Of a stretch of 64,000 nucleotides of DNA, positions 9,702 through 19,450 are shown piece by piece. The stretch comes from Chryseobacterium fluminis (GTDB taxonomy: Bacteria; Bacteroidota; Bacteroidia; Flavobacteriales; Weeksellaceae). Where the stretch lies: the NCBI RefSeq assembly GCF_026314945.1, contig NZ_CP111121.1, forward strand, positions 2,294,001 to 2,358,000. Direction: 5' to 3'. The position numbers and the translations under genes were made by a program. The number at the start of each line of letters is the position of its first letter. Position 1 is the stretch's first letter. Under the pieces are notes generated by a model. The model ran no database searches. It was not told the DNA's origin and worked only from the letters and a program-made list of their open reading frames with translations.

Positions 9702-10475
9702 ATGAAAGATGTAGAGAAGAAACATCCTTTGATAGAAGTCTGGGACACCTATCCCGGCGTCCGGCAAAACGGAAAAAAAGATCTTAGTATCCCTCCTATT
9801 GAACGTATCATCGGTGAAATGTTCGCGATTGGTGAATATTACTATTATGTTCTCAATCTTACCAACAGTACCCTGTCTTATCATCATGAAAATATTTTAA
9901 AACTGCATGGTTTAAAAAAATATCCTGAAAACCTGAAAGAAGTGATTGATCTTACCCACCCGGATGATATTGAATTTGTCATGAAAGCCGAACAGACCGT
10001 TATCCAAAAAATGATGGAAATAGGCTTACAGCATCAGCTGTATACAAAATCAAGTTACTGTTTCCGAATGAAAACAGCCGGTGGAAAATATGAATTATTT
10101 CATCATCAGGCTATTCCGACCATGGAAGATGAAAACGGACAACTGATACAGTCTATAAATATTCATACCAATATTAACCATATTACCAAGGAAAATCCCC
10201 GTACCGTTCTGATATCAGGGATAGGGCACAGAAAAGATTTTCACCAGGTTAAGCTCGACCGTACCCTTGATGATGAACTGATGGAAAACCTTTCCAACCG
10301 GGAAACTGAAATTCTATCATTGATTGCCAAAGGATATTCAGGACCTGAAATAGCGAAAATGCTTATTTTATCAGAACATACGGTACGTACACACCGGAAA
10401 AACATTCTGAGAAAGACCAGGTCCAGAAACAGCAAAGAACTTCTTAAAAAGGCTTTTGAAAACGGACTGATATAA
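9702..10475 (+). CDS. PAS-domain LuxR-family transcriptional regulator
   Basis: The 257-aa product has a PAS-like N-terminal part (residues about 30-165, with YYYYVLNLTNSTLSYHHENI and the DLTHPDDIEFV segment) and a C-terminal LuxR helix-turn-helix (LSNRETEILSLIAKGYSGPE, then SEHTVRTHRKNIL). It has no receiver domain, so it probably senses a ligand or redox state through the PAS fold. The ATG at 9702 is chosen because the promoter lies just upstream of it. It is monocistronic; the next gene is 140 bp away. Confidence 0.85.
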   Translation: MKDVEKKHPLIEVWDTYPGVRQNGKKDLSIPPIERIIGEMFAIGEYYYYVLNLTNSTLSYHHENILKLHGLKKYPENLKEVIDLTHPDDIEFVMKAEQTVIQKMMEIGLQHQLYTKSSYCFRMKTAGGKYELFHHQAIPTMEDENGQLIQSINIHTNINHITKENPRTVLISGIGHRKDFHQVKLDRTLDDELMENLSNRETEILSLIAKGYSGPEIAKMLILSEHTVRTHRKNILRKTRSRNSKELLKKAFENGLI

Positions 10476-10614
10476 TCATCATCCTGACTTTGATACAGTA
10501 AATATTTTATTAAAATCGGGATGACATCATAATGGTGATCCTGGACTACGGTTAAAATTAAACTGATAAATCTCACAGCGGAATTTCGGCTCAAAACTTG
10601 TATTTTTATCTATA

Positions 10615-11811
10615 ATGGAAAGAGCCAGTTTACAGCCACGTTTTAAGGATTCACAGCATTTTAGAGATTTCTGGACAAAAGGCAACGGAAGACATCTGAT
10701 TGAGTTTTCGGGTGCACAGGTGAATTTTAATGACTTTGAAAAATTCTCACCCTATTTTTATCACATCGATCAGGTGGGTGATGAGGTTGTGAAAGATGTA
10801 TATTTCAACAAAAAATATGCGGAAGCTTCAAGAGAAATCGAAAATTATATCCGAAATGGTGTCCGGGAAGACGATGAGGTCTGGGACAGTGTAAAAAATC
10901 TCTTTTTACAGACTCAGCATGTTCCCGACTGGCTGGATTACGGTCTTTTAAAAAGTGGGGCAGAATTATGCATGAGGAGTAACCTTGACTCTTTAATTTC
11001 GCTCCGGGATTACTGCCTGATGGGAGGTTATGATTACGCCTACCTCAACAAACCTCTTATTGTCACCGAAGCACTGAAGAAAGGAGCCGTGAAAAGGCTT
11101 TCCGAAACACTGGACTTTTGGGTTAACGTGACAAGGTACGATGCCCTGGAAATCCATAAGAAAGGTTATGAATTCGCCATAAAGACCCGTCTGATCCATT
11201 CTTATGCAAGACTTTCCATCAAGAAACATTATAAAGACTGGGATACCGAAAACTGGGGCGAACCTATCAATTCATGGGATATGATGGCTACTTATATAGG
11301 CTTCAGTCTGGTTTTTCTTCACAGTCTGAAAAAACTGGGAAATACTTTTTCCATAGAAGAAGAAAAAGGGCTTTTCCATCTCTGGAAGTATGTAGGATAT
11401 CTTTTGGGAATTCCTCAAAATTTACTGCCTAACGATAAAAAACAGGCTACAGAATATTTTTATTTGTGGACTTCTGTACAGCCTTCGTCAGATAAAGATT
11501 CTGTTTTACTTGCACATTCTCTCCTGAATGAATCTTTGGAAAACCCTATTTTAAAATATTCTTTTCAGAGAAAAAATTTAAGGTACCTGCACCTGTGCTG
11601 TACATGGTATCTGCTGGACGATGAAGTCTGCCGGAGACTGCAGATCCCGGATGTGAAAAACAAAAAGCTTTTTCCGAAAACAAAGTGGCTCATTAATAAA
11701 GTGTATGATCGCCTGGTGAGCCGTGAGGCCAGAATCCGGAAGGGAAATAAAGACCAGATGAAAGTTCTGGGAGATTATCTCAGCATCACAAAGAATTCAA
11801 ATTTTCATTAG
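10615..11811 (+). CDS. DUF2236 oxygenase (MpaB / rubber-oxygenase-like)
   Basis: The 398-aa product carries the family hallmark TRLIHSYARLSI, then WGEPINSWDMMATYIGFSLV. In latex-clearing protein (Lcp) the histidine of the equivalent RLIH-type segment ligands a b-type heme. Relatives include the fungal MpaB oxygenase domain. There is no signal peptide, so a cytoplasmic location is likely, unlike secreted Lcp enzymes. The substrate cannot be predicted. It stands alone between the PAS-LuxR gene and recA. Confidence 0.8.
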   Translation: MERASLQPRFKDSQHFRDFWTKGNGRHLIEFSGAQVNFNDFEKFSPYFYHIDQVGDEVVKDVYFNKKYAEASREIENYIRNGVREDDEVWDSVKNLFLQTQHVPDWLDYGLLKSGAELCMRSNLDSLISLRDYCLMGGYDYAYLNKPLIVTEALKKGAVKRLSETLDFWVNVTRYDALEIHKKGYEFAIKTRLIHSYARLSIKKHYKDWDTENWGEPINSWDMMATYIGFSLVFLHSLKKLGNTFSIEEEKGLFHLWKYVGYLLGIPQNLLPNDKKQATEYFYLWTSVQPSSDKDSVLLAHSLLNESLENPILKYSFQRKNLRYLHLCCTWYLLDDEVCRRLQIPDVKNKKLFPKTKWLINKVYDRLVSREARIRKGNKDQMKVLGDYLSITKNSNFH

Positions 11812-11894
11812 TTTTCCAAACCCGAAAAAGGATAACTTCCCCATCCACTGGCAAAAGAACTCTATTCTAGAACATATCCTAAAACAGATATATA

Positions 11895-11935
11895 ATTAAG
11901 CGAAGCCGCATGGAAAGGGCATTGCCCTGATCGTC
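11895..11935. repeat. degenerate copy of a GC-rich element
   Basis: The stretch from GCGAAGCCGCATGG through GGAAAGGGCATTGCCCTGAT closely resembles the end of the GC-rich element at 21836-21972 (GGAGAGGGCACGCCCTGAT). It contains a GGGC/GCCC hairpin. The remaining gap before recA shows nothing else but its promoter. Confidence 0.45.
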
Positions 11936-12078
11936 ATTCACAGCTATAATAATGGCATTTAAGTACATCTGTCACAGCTTTGTCCGCTAATGCGATCTCA
12001 CCGAAAATTTTATCATTTTTTAACTATAAAATCAGCTCTTAAAAGCAAATAATATTAGTTTTTAAGTGTAAATTTTTG

Positions 12079-12086
12079 TAAATTTG
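12079..12086 (+). promoter_or_regulatory. recA promoter -7 element
   Basis: TAAATTTG is an exact TAnnTTTG match 20 bp upstream of the recA ATG. No LexA-type palindrome is obvious around it. Confidence 0.5.
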
Positions 12087-12106
12087 ATTAATTATTTAAA
12101 AGACAG

Positions 12107-13114
12107 ATGAGTAATACTGATGATAAGAAAAAAGCACTGGCACTGGTGCTTGACAAGCTAGATAAAACATACGGAAAAGGAACAGTAATGACTTTAGGGG
12201 ATGACGCTGTAGACAATACCATTGAAGTTATTCCTTCCGGATCTTTAGGATTGGACATCGCTCTTGGAGTGGGTGGATATCCCAGAGGCAGAATTATCGA
12301 AATCTACGGCCCTGAATCTTCAGGGAAAACCACTTTAACACTTCACGCAATCGCAGAAGCTCAAAAAGCGGGAGGTATTGCTGCATTCATCGATGCAGAA
12401 CATGCTTTCGACAGAGGCTATGCAGGGAAACTGGGAATCGATTTGGAAAACCTTATTATTTCTCAGCCGGATAACGGTGAACAGGCACTGGAAATTGCCG
12501 ACAACCTGATCCGTTCAGGGGCTATCGACATTGTTGTTATTGACTCTGTAGCTGCCCTTACCCCAAAAGCGGAGATTGAAGGCGAAATGGGAGACTCTAA
12601 GATGGGTCTTCACGCAAGACTGATGTCACAGGCATTGAGAAAACTGACGGCTACGATTTCCAGAACCAAATGTACGGTTATCTTCATCAACCAGTTGAGA
12701 GAGAAAATCGGAGTTATGTTTGGAAACCCTGAAACGACAACCGGAGGTAATGCGCTGAAGTTCTACGCTTCTGTAAGAGTAGACATCAGAAAAGCAAGTG
12801 CTCCTATTAAAAACGGAGATGAAGCTGTAGGAAGCCGTGTAAAAGTGAAAATTGTAAAAAACAAAGTAGCCCCACCTTTCAAACAGGCAGAATTCGACAT
12901 TATGTACGGAGAAGGCGTGTCTAAGACAGGAGAAATTCTTGATCAGGCTGTAGAGCAGGCAATTGTTAAGAAAAGCGGCTCATGGTTCAGCTATGAAGAG
13001 ACAAAGCTCGGACAGGGACGTGATGCGGTAAAAGATGTGTTAAAAGACAATCCTGAACTTTCTGAAGAATTGGAAAACAAAATCAAGGATGCCATTGCTA
13101 ATAAAAAGCAATAA
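12107..13114 (+). CDS. recA: recombinase RecA
   Basis: The 335-aa product has the Walker A loop [10 protein letters not shown], Walker B region [12 protein letters not shown], and the L2-loop region [27 protein letters not shown]. It catalyses ATP-dependent strand exchange and stimulates LexA-type cleavage where such repressors exist. The C-terminus is short and acidic, as in other Bacteroidota. It is monocistronic, with its own promoter and a strong terminator. Confidence 0.98.
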   Translation: MSNTDDKKKALALVLDKLDKTYGKGTVMTLGDDAVDNTIEVIPSGSLGLDIALGVGGYPRGRIIEIYGPESSGKTTLTLHAIAEAQKAGGIAAFIDAEHAFDRGYAGKLGIDLENLIISQPDNGEQALEIADNLIRSGAIDIVVIDSVAALTPKAEIEGEMGDSKMGLHARLMSQALRKLTATISRTKCTVIFINQLREKIGVMFGNPETTTGGNALKFYASVRVDIRKASAPIKNGDEAVGSRVKVKIVKNKVAPPFKQAEFDIMYGEGVSKTGEILDQAVEQAIVKKSGSWFSYEETKLGQGRDAVKDVLKDNPELSEELENKIKDAIANKKQ

Positions 13115-13134
13115 TATTTGAAACATATTAACAG

Positions 13135-13166
13135 AATCGGCGAAGCTAAGCTTCGCCGATTTTTGT
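13135..13166. terminator. recA terminator, possibly bidirectional
   Basis: AATCGGCGAAGC and GCTTCGCCGATT form a perfect 12-bp stem around TAA, followed on the plus strand by TTTG and more T. It lies just before the end of the convergent peptidase gene. Confidence 0.92.
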
Positions 13167-13172
13167 TTTTCA

Positions 13173-16064
13173 CTAAGGTTGGTCATCCGTTAGCTCAAAA
13201 CCCCAGTCTATTCCCTTCTGTGTGGCAGGAACCCCTCTGGTCATCCAGGCCGGAGCTTTAGCACCTTTAAGATAATAATCAAAGAACTGCTGTTCCCGGA
13301 TCTGTATATCTTTTCTGTTCTGGCGCTTCATCAGGTTGTGATCATCCCCGTTATAATTCAGAAGCCAGGCCGGTTTCCCGAGACGGCGCAGTGCGGTAAA
13401 CATTTCAATACCCTGATACCATGGCACTGCCCCATCCTTATCATTACTCATAATAACAACCGGAGTTTTTACTTTATCGATCATAAACAGCGGTGAATTC
13501 TTAATATACAGATCCGGTGCTTCCCACAGGTTTTTCCCTAACCTGCTCTGCGACTTTTCATACTGAAACTGTCGGTTCATCCCCGAAGTCCATCTGATTC
13601 CTCCGTATGCAGAAGTCATATTTACGACCGGAGCTCCACTCCACGCAGCGGCATACATATCGGTATGAGCAATAAGATAGGCTACCTGATAACCACCCCA
13701 GCTTTGTCCCTGAATTCCTATTTTGGCACCATCTACCCATGTATTCTGTTTCAGCTTTTCTACACCCGAATTAATATACTCCATTGCCGATTCCCCGGGA
13801 AGGCCGTCGGTATAGGAAATATCCGGTGTGAAAACCAGGTATCCGTTACTCACAAAGTAAGAAATATTTAATCGTGAGGGCGTGGGGGCCGGAGCTACAT
13901 ACCTGTTCAGATTATCAGAAAGTTTTTCGTAGAAATAAACGATCATCGGATATTTTTTGTCAGGATTAAAATTTTCCGGCTTGTATAAAACTCCTGTGGA
14001 CGAATTTCCTTTTGGCGTTGTCCAGTTTATCAACTCATTGGTTCCCCAATTATAATGATTTTGTTGCGGATTGGTATTGCTTAGCTTATCCTGACGGGAG
14101 AAATCTGATGTTGTAAAAATATTCGGAGAAGCAGTATAGGATTCTTTAACCAAAATATATTCTTCCGCATTTTTTGCTTTCTGAAGACTCCGGTATCCCC
14201 AGACATTTTCCATCTGAATTTTTTTGGGATCCTCTTTCGAATGAACTGAGGTTTTAAAAATTCCGTTTGCTTTGGTCGTATTATCAAAGGCTGACAGATA
14301 AAGAGAAGTTTTCCGGTTTATACTTTTAACATCTTTATCCAGATCGTAGGTATCAAATGTTATTTTATTTTTACGTCCGAATCCGTTCGTTATATTTCTT
14401 GGTTTTTTTGAGCCGTTCAGGAAAAACTCCCAAAGATCAAACCGGTCTTTAATAATGACAGATTCATCGTTATCCGTCCAGGATGCGATTCCATAAGGAT
14501 CCGGAAAGTCGGGCATATCAAATTCCTCGTCCACGAAAGAAAACGGTACTTCTGTATTAAGAGGAAGGGTCTGTTGTGTTTTCACGTTATAGCTGAACCA
14601 TTTTCCTTTTTCCCTGTCAAAAATCACCGCGAATTTACCTAACGGGGAGACCGTTACCGAACCATTCAGATTCCGTATGATCTCTGTCCTTTCTCCTGTT
14701 TTATGATCAATAAGGTAATAGGTTTTCTTCACCGAGCCTTCCCACTGCGAGGAGATCCGGTTATGTAAACTGGTAATCCCCAGCGTAAATTCAGCATTTC
14801 CATCGTTTACCAATCGTAAAGTATCCAGATCTTCGCCCTCAATATTTCTGAAGAAATCCGGCTTTTCTGTCTGCATTACTGCTGCATAGGATTTTTTCAG
14901 ATCATTTTTCAGTTCTTTCAACTGTACGGTCTGCAGATAATCATCTTTATAATTCCAGATATCTACAACGGCATGATCGTTTGCAATCATCGCCGTATCT
15001 TTTGCAACAGGTTTGGGAGCCACACCAAAATACAGCTGTTTCCCGTTCTTGCTGAATACAGGTAAACGGTTTTCGGAAATGACCCAATTTTTTTTCATTG
15101 CCGCATGGTCACCGGCTACCGTTTGCTTTTTATCAGTTTTAAAATTAAAATAATACAACTGATACTCTTTCACCAGATCATTCTGCGCAGAAGAAGTTCC
15201 TACAAATGCAAGCTGATTACCTTCTTCATCAAAAGACAGCTGTAAAAAATCACCCTCCATTTCCGAAATTTTATTAACGGCACCTGTCTGCAGGTTGACT
15301 ACCTGTACCGACTCAAGCGGATATTTTTTAGGCTTTGATGGGTCAACAGCCTTTTTATCCGCAGTTTTATCATCTGCTGAATCCTTCTTTTCTTTTGTAT
15401 CCTTATTTTTCTCTTCAGGCTTCTTAGTGACAAAAACGAGTTGCTTCCCGTTCTTACTGAATTCATAGCGGGATACATTTTCCCAAACCGTACTCTTCCC
15501 AGTGATCAGATTCCGTATTACCAACTGTAAGGGTTTGGCATTTTTATCATCTTCTGCCTTTCCGTCTCCATCTTTATCAGAAGAATCAACAGAAGATTTA
15601 TCTTTTAGATTTTCCAGAAGATAGGCAACATAGGAACCTCCTTTCTCAGGAATTTTAAAACCTTTGACATTAGGAATTTTTTCTGTCCTGCCACTCAAAA
15701 AATCCACGATCGCCAGGCTGTCTTTTGTGAGTTTATTCTGTTTCAGTTTTTTATCCTTTACCGCTTTTATATCTTTGTATAATGGGCGGATCTGAAAAAT
15801 GCCAAACCTGGAATCGTGGGTAAATTCCATTTTCGCCGCTCTCGGAAACTTTCTGGAGTTTTTACTCTTTACCGAATATAAAAAAAGATCGGAATTTCCC
15901 TCCTGAACATCCACTGCGTAAGCAATCCATTTCCCGTCATTTGAGATTTTCCTGGCCCCTATATTTTGCCAGCTGTCGTAAACAGAATGGTCTAAAGGCT
16001 TTTTCTGTGCATCCATAAAACACGTCATGATGAGCAGAATAAATACTGTACATTTCAACTTCAT
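13173..16064 (-). CDS. secreted S9-family (prolyl oligopeptidase-type) peptidase
   Basis: The 963-aa product starts with a signal peptide (MKLKCTVFILLIMTCFMDAQ), continues as a long beta-propeller-like region with an Asp/Lys-rich insertion (about residues 165-250), and ends in an alpha/beta-hydrolase domain. The catalytic serine lies in GIQGQSWGGYQVA, the aspartate in MSNDKDGAVPW and the histidine in NGDDHNLM. It is expected to cleave peptides in the periplasm or outside the cell. The length is at the long end for the family. Confidence 0.9.
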   Translation of the reverse strand: MKLKCTVFILLIMTCFMDAQKKPLDHSVYDSWQNIGARKISNDGKWIAYAVDVQEGNSDLFLYSVKSKNSRKFPRAAKMEFTHDSRFGIFQIRPLYKDIKAVKDKKLKQNKLTKDSLAIVDFLSGRTEKIPNVKGFKIPEKGGSYVAYLLENLKDKSSVDSSDKDGDGKAEDDKNAKPLQLVIRNLITGKSTVWENVSRYEFSKNGKQLVFVTKKPEEKNKDTKEKKDSADDKTADKKAVDPSKPKKYPLESVQVVNLQTGAVNKISEMEGDFLQLSFDEEGNQLAFVGTSSAQNDLVKEYQLYYFNFKTDKKQTVAGDHAAMKKNWVISENRLPVFSKNGKQLYFGVAPKPVAKDTAMIANDHAVVDIWNYKDDYLQTVQLKELKNDLKKSYAAVMQTEKPDFFRNIEGEDLDTLRLVNDGNAEFTLGITSLHNRISSQWEGSVKKTYYLIDHKTGERTEIIRNLNGSVTVSPLGKFAVIFDREKGKWFSYNVKTQQTLPLNTEVPFSFVDEEFDMPDFPDPYGIASWTDNDESVIIKDRFDLWEFFLNGSKKPRNITNGFGRKNKITFDTYDLDKDVKSINRKTSLYLSAFDNTTKANGIFKTSVHSKEDPKKIQMENVWGYRSLQKAKNAEEYILVKESYTASPNIFTTSDFSRQDKLSNTNPQQNHYNWGTNELINWTTPKGNSSTGVLYKPENFNPDKKYPMIVYFYEKLSDNLNRYVAPAPTPSRLNISYFVSNGYLVFTPDISYTDGLPGESAMEYINSGVEKLKQNTWVDGAKIGIQGQSWGGYQVAYLIAHTDMYAAAWSGAPVVNMTSAYGGIRWTSGMNRQFQYEKSQSRLGKNLWEAPDLYIKNSPLFMIDKVKTPVVIMSNDKDGAVPWYQGIEMFTALRRLGKPAWLLNYNGDDHNLMKRQNRKDIQIREQQFFDYYLKGAKAPAWMTRGVPATQKGIDWGFELTDDQP

Positions 16065-16222
16065 TATTAAATAATTTAGGGCTTAAAAGTAAGGCATTTC
16101 ATTGACAAATTTGTAATGCAGTCGTGTTTTTTGCCTGAAGATGAGACTGAAAGATCAATATTACATGGCACGCTTGGGGGGCAACTTTCTCCATTCAGGT
16201 ATTACTTCAAACAAAACCAAAT

Positions 16223-16285
16223 GCAGAATTTTCTGCTTGAATTTCCTGTGTCCACCAAAAAATGTCAAAATGTCACTTTTCGTCA
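16223..16285 (+). promoter_or_regulatory. candidate heat-shock control region of htpG
   Basis: Upstream of htpG are a GCAGAA-TT-TTCTGC palindrome (16223-16236) and three GTCA repeats: TGTCA at 16263, TGTCA at 16271 and CGTCA at 16281. No CIRCE element and no TAnnTTTG are seen, which suggests a special sigma factor or repressor. The rest of the 271-bp gap shows no gene. Confidence 0.35.
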
Positions 16286-16335
16286 AACGGTATTTTTTTT
16301 GAGTTAATGGTAGGAAATTAAAAACAAAAATTATT

Positions 16336-18228
16336 ATGACTAAAGGAAATATTAACGTATCAGTGGAAAATATTTTCCCGCTTATCAAAAAATTTCTTTA
16401 CAGTGACCATGAAATATTCCTGAGAGAACTGATATCCAATGCAACGGATGCTACCTTAAAACTAAAGCACTTAACAAGTATCGGAGAGGCTAAGGTAGAT
16501 TACGGAAATCCAAAGCTTGAAGTAAAAATTGATAAAGAGAACAAAACCCTTCATATTATTGATCAGGGAATCGGAATGACGGCTGAAGAGGTTGAAAAAT
16601 ATATCAACCAGGTCGCTTTTTCAGGGGCTGAAGAATTTCTGGAAAAATACAAGGATTCTGCTAAAGATTCGGGAATTATAGGCCACTTCGGTCTAGGATT
16701 TTATTCGGCATTCATGGTGGCTGAAAAAGTTGAGATCGTAACAAAATCGTACAAAGAGGAGCCGGCAGTCCGCTGGATCTGCGACGGAAGTCCTGAATTT
16801 ACGTTGGAAGAAACATCGGATAAGACCGAAAGGGGAACTGAAATTATCCTTCACATTGCAGAAGATTCTACTGAGTTCTTAGAAGAAGGAAGGATCCGTG
16901 AGTTATTGCTGAAATATAATAAATTCATGCCTGTTCCTATTAAATTCGGAACAAAAACCCATACGCTTCCTTTACCTGAAGATGCTCCCGAAGATGCTGT
17001 CGCAGAGACTGAAGAGGTAGACAACATCATCAACAACCCTACTCCGGCATGGACGATTGCTCCCAGCGAACTGACCAGTGAGGATTATATGAAATTCTAC
17101 CACGAACTGTATCCTATGCAGTTTGAAGAGCCTTTATTCAATATTCACCTTAATGTAGATTATCCGTTCAATTTAACCGGAGTTCTATTCTTCCCGAAAC
17201 TGAACAACAGCTTAAATATTGATAAAGATAAAATACAGTTATACCAGAATCAGGTTTTTGTAACTGATGAAGTGAAGGGAATCGTTCCTGACTTCTTAAT
17301 GCTGCTTCGCGGTGTCATTGACTCTCCGGATATTCCTTTGAATGTATCCCGTTCTTATTTGCAGGCTGATGGTGCGGTGAAGAAAATTTCTTCCTATATC
17401 ACTAAAAAAGTAGCCGACAAAATGTCTTCATTAATCAATGAAAACCGTGAAGATTACGAGAAAAAATGGAATGACATCAAAGTTGTGATTGAATATGGAA
17501 TCGTAACTGAAGAAAAATTTGCTGAAAAATCAGACAAATTTACGCTTTACCCGACGACTGACGGAAAATACTTCCTATGGAGCGAACTGGAAGAAAAGAT
17601 TAAGCCTAACCAGACCGATAAAGACGGAAATACGATCGTTCTTTATGCATCAAATGCTGATGAGCAACACAGCTATATTCAATCGGCGAAAGATAAAGGG
17701 TATGAAGTTCTGCTTTTAGATTCTCCGATCATTTCTCACGTTATCCAGAAACTGGAAACATCAAAAGATAAAATTTCTTTTGTAAGAGTAGATGCGGATC
17801 ATGTGAATAATCTGATTAAAAAGGATGAACCTGTCATTTCAAAATTAAATGACACTGAAAAAGAGTCGCTGAAAAAAAATGTTGAAGAAACGATCAGTGA
17901 TTCCAAATTCACCGTTCAGCTGGAAGATCTGGACAGTTCTGATGCTCCTTTTACGATCACCCAGCCTGAATTCATGAGAAGAATGAAAGAAATGCAGGCT
18001 ACAGGCGGCGGCGGAATGTTCGGAATGGGCGGTTTTCCTGAAATGTACAACCTGGTAGTGAACTCCAACAGCGAATTGGCCAATCAGATTCTGAAAACTG
18101 AGGACACTGAAGAAAAGCAGGGTTTAATAAAATATGCTCTGGATCTTGCCAAACTCTCACAGAATTTACTGAAAGGAAAAGAGCTTACGGACTTTATCCA
18201 AAGAAGTTATAAACAACTGGAGAAATAA
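16336..18228 (+). CDS. htpG: molecular chaperone HtpG (Hsp90)
   Basis: The 630-aa product is bacterial Hsp90. The GHKL ATPase motifs are visible: LISNATDATLKL, IIDQGIGMTAEEV and GHFGLGFYSAFMVAEKV. The middle domain contains GVIDSPDIPLNVSRSYLQ. A Gly/Met-rich ATGGGGMFGMGGFPEM stretch near residue 560 is characteristic of Bacteroidota HtpG. It acts as an ATP-driven cytosolic chaperone. It has its own terminator. Confidence 0.97.
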   Translation: MTKGNINVSVENIFPLIKKFLYSDHEIFLRELISNATDATLKLKHLTSIGEAKVDYGNPKLEVKIDKENKTLHIIDQGIGMTAEEVEKYINQVAFSGAEEFLEKYKDSAKDSGIIGHFGLGFYSAFMVAEKVEIVTKSYKEEPAVRWICDGSPEFTLEETSDKTERGTEIILHIAEDSTEFLEEGRIRELLLKYNKFMPVPIKFGTKTHTLPLPEDAPEDAVAETEEVDNIINNPTPAWTIAPSELTSEDYMKFYHELYPMQFEEPLFNIHLNVDYPFNLTGVLFFPKLNNSLNIDKDKIQLYQNQVFVTDEVKGIVPDFLMLLRGVIDSPDIPLNVSRSYLQADGAVKKISSYITKKVADKMSSLINENREDYEKKWNDIKVVIEYGIVTEEKFAEKSDKFTLYPTTDGKYFLWSELEEKIKPNQTDKDGNTIVLYASNADEQHSYIQSAKDKGYEVLLLDSPIISHVIQKLETSKDKISFVRVDADHVNNLIKKDEPVISKLNDTEKESLKKNVEETISDSKFTVQLEDLDSSDAPFTITQPEFMRRMKEMQATGGGGMFGMGGFPEMYNLVVNSNSELANQILKTEDTEEKQGLIKYALDLAKLSQNLLKGKELTDFIQRSYKQLEK

Positions 18229-18230
18229 AG

Positions 18231-18267
18231 AGAAACGGTGTAGATAATCTACACCGTTTCTTTTTTG
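18231..18267. terminator. htpG terminator, shared with the convergent gene
   Basis: AGAAACGGTGTAGA and TCTACACCGTTTCT form a perfect 14-bp stem around TAA, followed by T6. The right arm overlaps the last codons of the convergent small membrane protein gene. Confidence 0.93.
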
Positions 18268-18560
18268 TTGTTTTTCTTCCATTGTAAGATGAGACCTATC
18301 AAGAATACTACCAGAACAATGAGCTGTATATAGAAATATTTGTCGTCTTTATCAAATGCCTGAACAGCACCTAATATCATTAAAAAAACATAGGATATAA
18401 TTTCATTCTTCCTTTTTTGCTTCCATGCTAAAACTGAGAAAACAATGAGAGCAGCAAAATAAATAATTTGAAAAATAATTCTGGAAGTATCATCTTTAAC
18501 AAATATTGGAGCAATAAAAAGTATTCCTAATATTATTATATAAATATATACATTTTTCAT
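18249..18560 (-). CDS. small integral membrane protein (103 aa)
   Basis: The product has four hydrophobic segments (about residues 4-21, 27-46, 54-68 and 76-94) separated by short charged loops, with a lysine-rich C-terminus (KKNNKKETV). No known family is recognised. Its last codons form part of the htpG terminator hairpin. Confidence 0.65.
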   Translation of the reverse strand: MKNVYIYIIILGILFIAPIFVKDDTSRIIFQIIYFAALIVFSVLAWKQKRKNEIISYVFLMILGAVQAFDKDDKYFYIQLIVLVVFLIGLILQWKKNNKKETV

Positions 18561-18650
18561 ATTTAAAGGTACGTTTTTCTATTTGTAGTTTTTTAATTCT
18601 ATAATTAAGATCGAAACAGTACTAGTAGCTAGCACTGTTTCGCTTCTAGG

Positions 18651-19310
18651 TTATCCGTGCATACATGTATGATAATCTGCTTCAGCATCGGCATTACAGG
18701 CTATCATAACTGCAGTAGCTGCTGCACCAGCAAGGACCGCTCCGGCACCAAATGATATTGCTCCACCAACAACCGCCACGGTCATACTCATTGCATAATT
18801 ACGCATACATCTTCTGCTTGCCGTTGCAAATTTAGTCTGGCAATCTGCTTTAAGAACAGTCCCTAGCTGATTCAGCTGAGCATCAATTTCTTCTGTGACA
18901 AGCATATGTCTTTCTTCTTTACTATACTTGGAATAGAACTCCGAATTGTTCTTAATAAAAAAGTTTGCATTCGATTCCTGTTCCTGATATAACGCAATAA
19001 ACTGATCTATATTTTTAACATTAGCATTTTTGTAAAGTAATTTAAGATCATCAATGGTTTTCACTTTTTCCAGCCCTGCTTGAATCATTGAAAAATTAGC
19101 ACCTTTTTCCTGATTCAGCAAATCCTTAATCTTGGTTTCAATAATCAATTGATTTTTAATGTAACCTGATAAAGTGTTGAGATCGGAAGTTAAATAGTTT
19201 TCTGTTGCTTTTTTGTTCTGATCATTTTGGGCAGATAACTCCTCATTGTTGTTACAGGATTGTACAACCAGTAGGAAAAGTATTCCTACAATAGATAATT
19301 GCTATTTCAT
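18651..19310 (-). pseudogene. lipoprotein gene with nonsense codon at position 3
   Basis: Reading from ATG at 19310 gives [27 protein letters not shown], a textbook lipoprotein signal with lipobox VQSC interrupted by TAG at 19304-19302. The frame is then open for 217 codons to 18651. The mature region is largely helical and ends with a Gly/Ala-rich hydrophobic segment (VGGAISFGAGAVLAGAAATA) bordered by cysteines. Without the signal, only an internal start such as TTG at 19148 could be used, giving a cytoplasmic product. I call it a recent pseudogene; sequencing error or stop readthrough remain possible. Confidence 0.65.
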
Positions 19311-19400
19311 TTTTTTGTTTTTTACGTTTGGTAAAAGTATACAACAGATATATCACCCCACTTAGAATTTTTTTGTATCTTTTTTGCATTTTTTATGTAC

Positions 19401-19435
19401 ACAGGTTGTAGACCTGTTTCTTTTTTATATTTTTG
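19401..19435 (+). promoter_or_regulatory. promoter with palindromic operator for the XRE regulator
   Basis: ACAGGT-TGTAG-ACCTGT (19401-19417) surrounds a TTG -33 element (19406-19408), and TATTTTTG (19428-19435) is an exact -7 element 19 bp further on. A palindrome over the -33 suggests autorepression. The divergent broken lipoprotein gene starts 90 bp away and could share the site. Confidence 0.6.
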
Positions 19436-19450
19436 TAAAAAAACGCTGAT

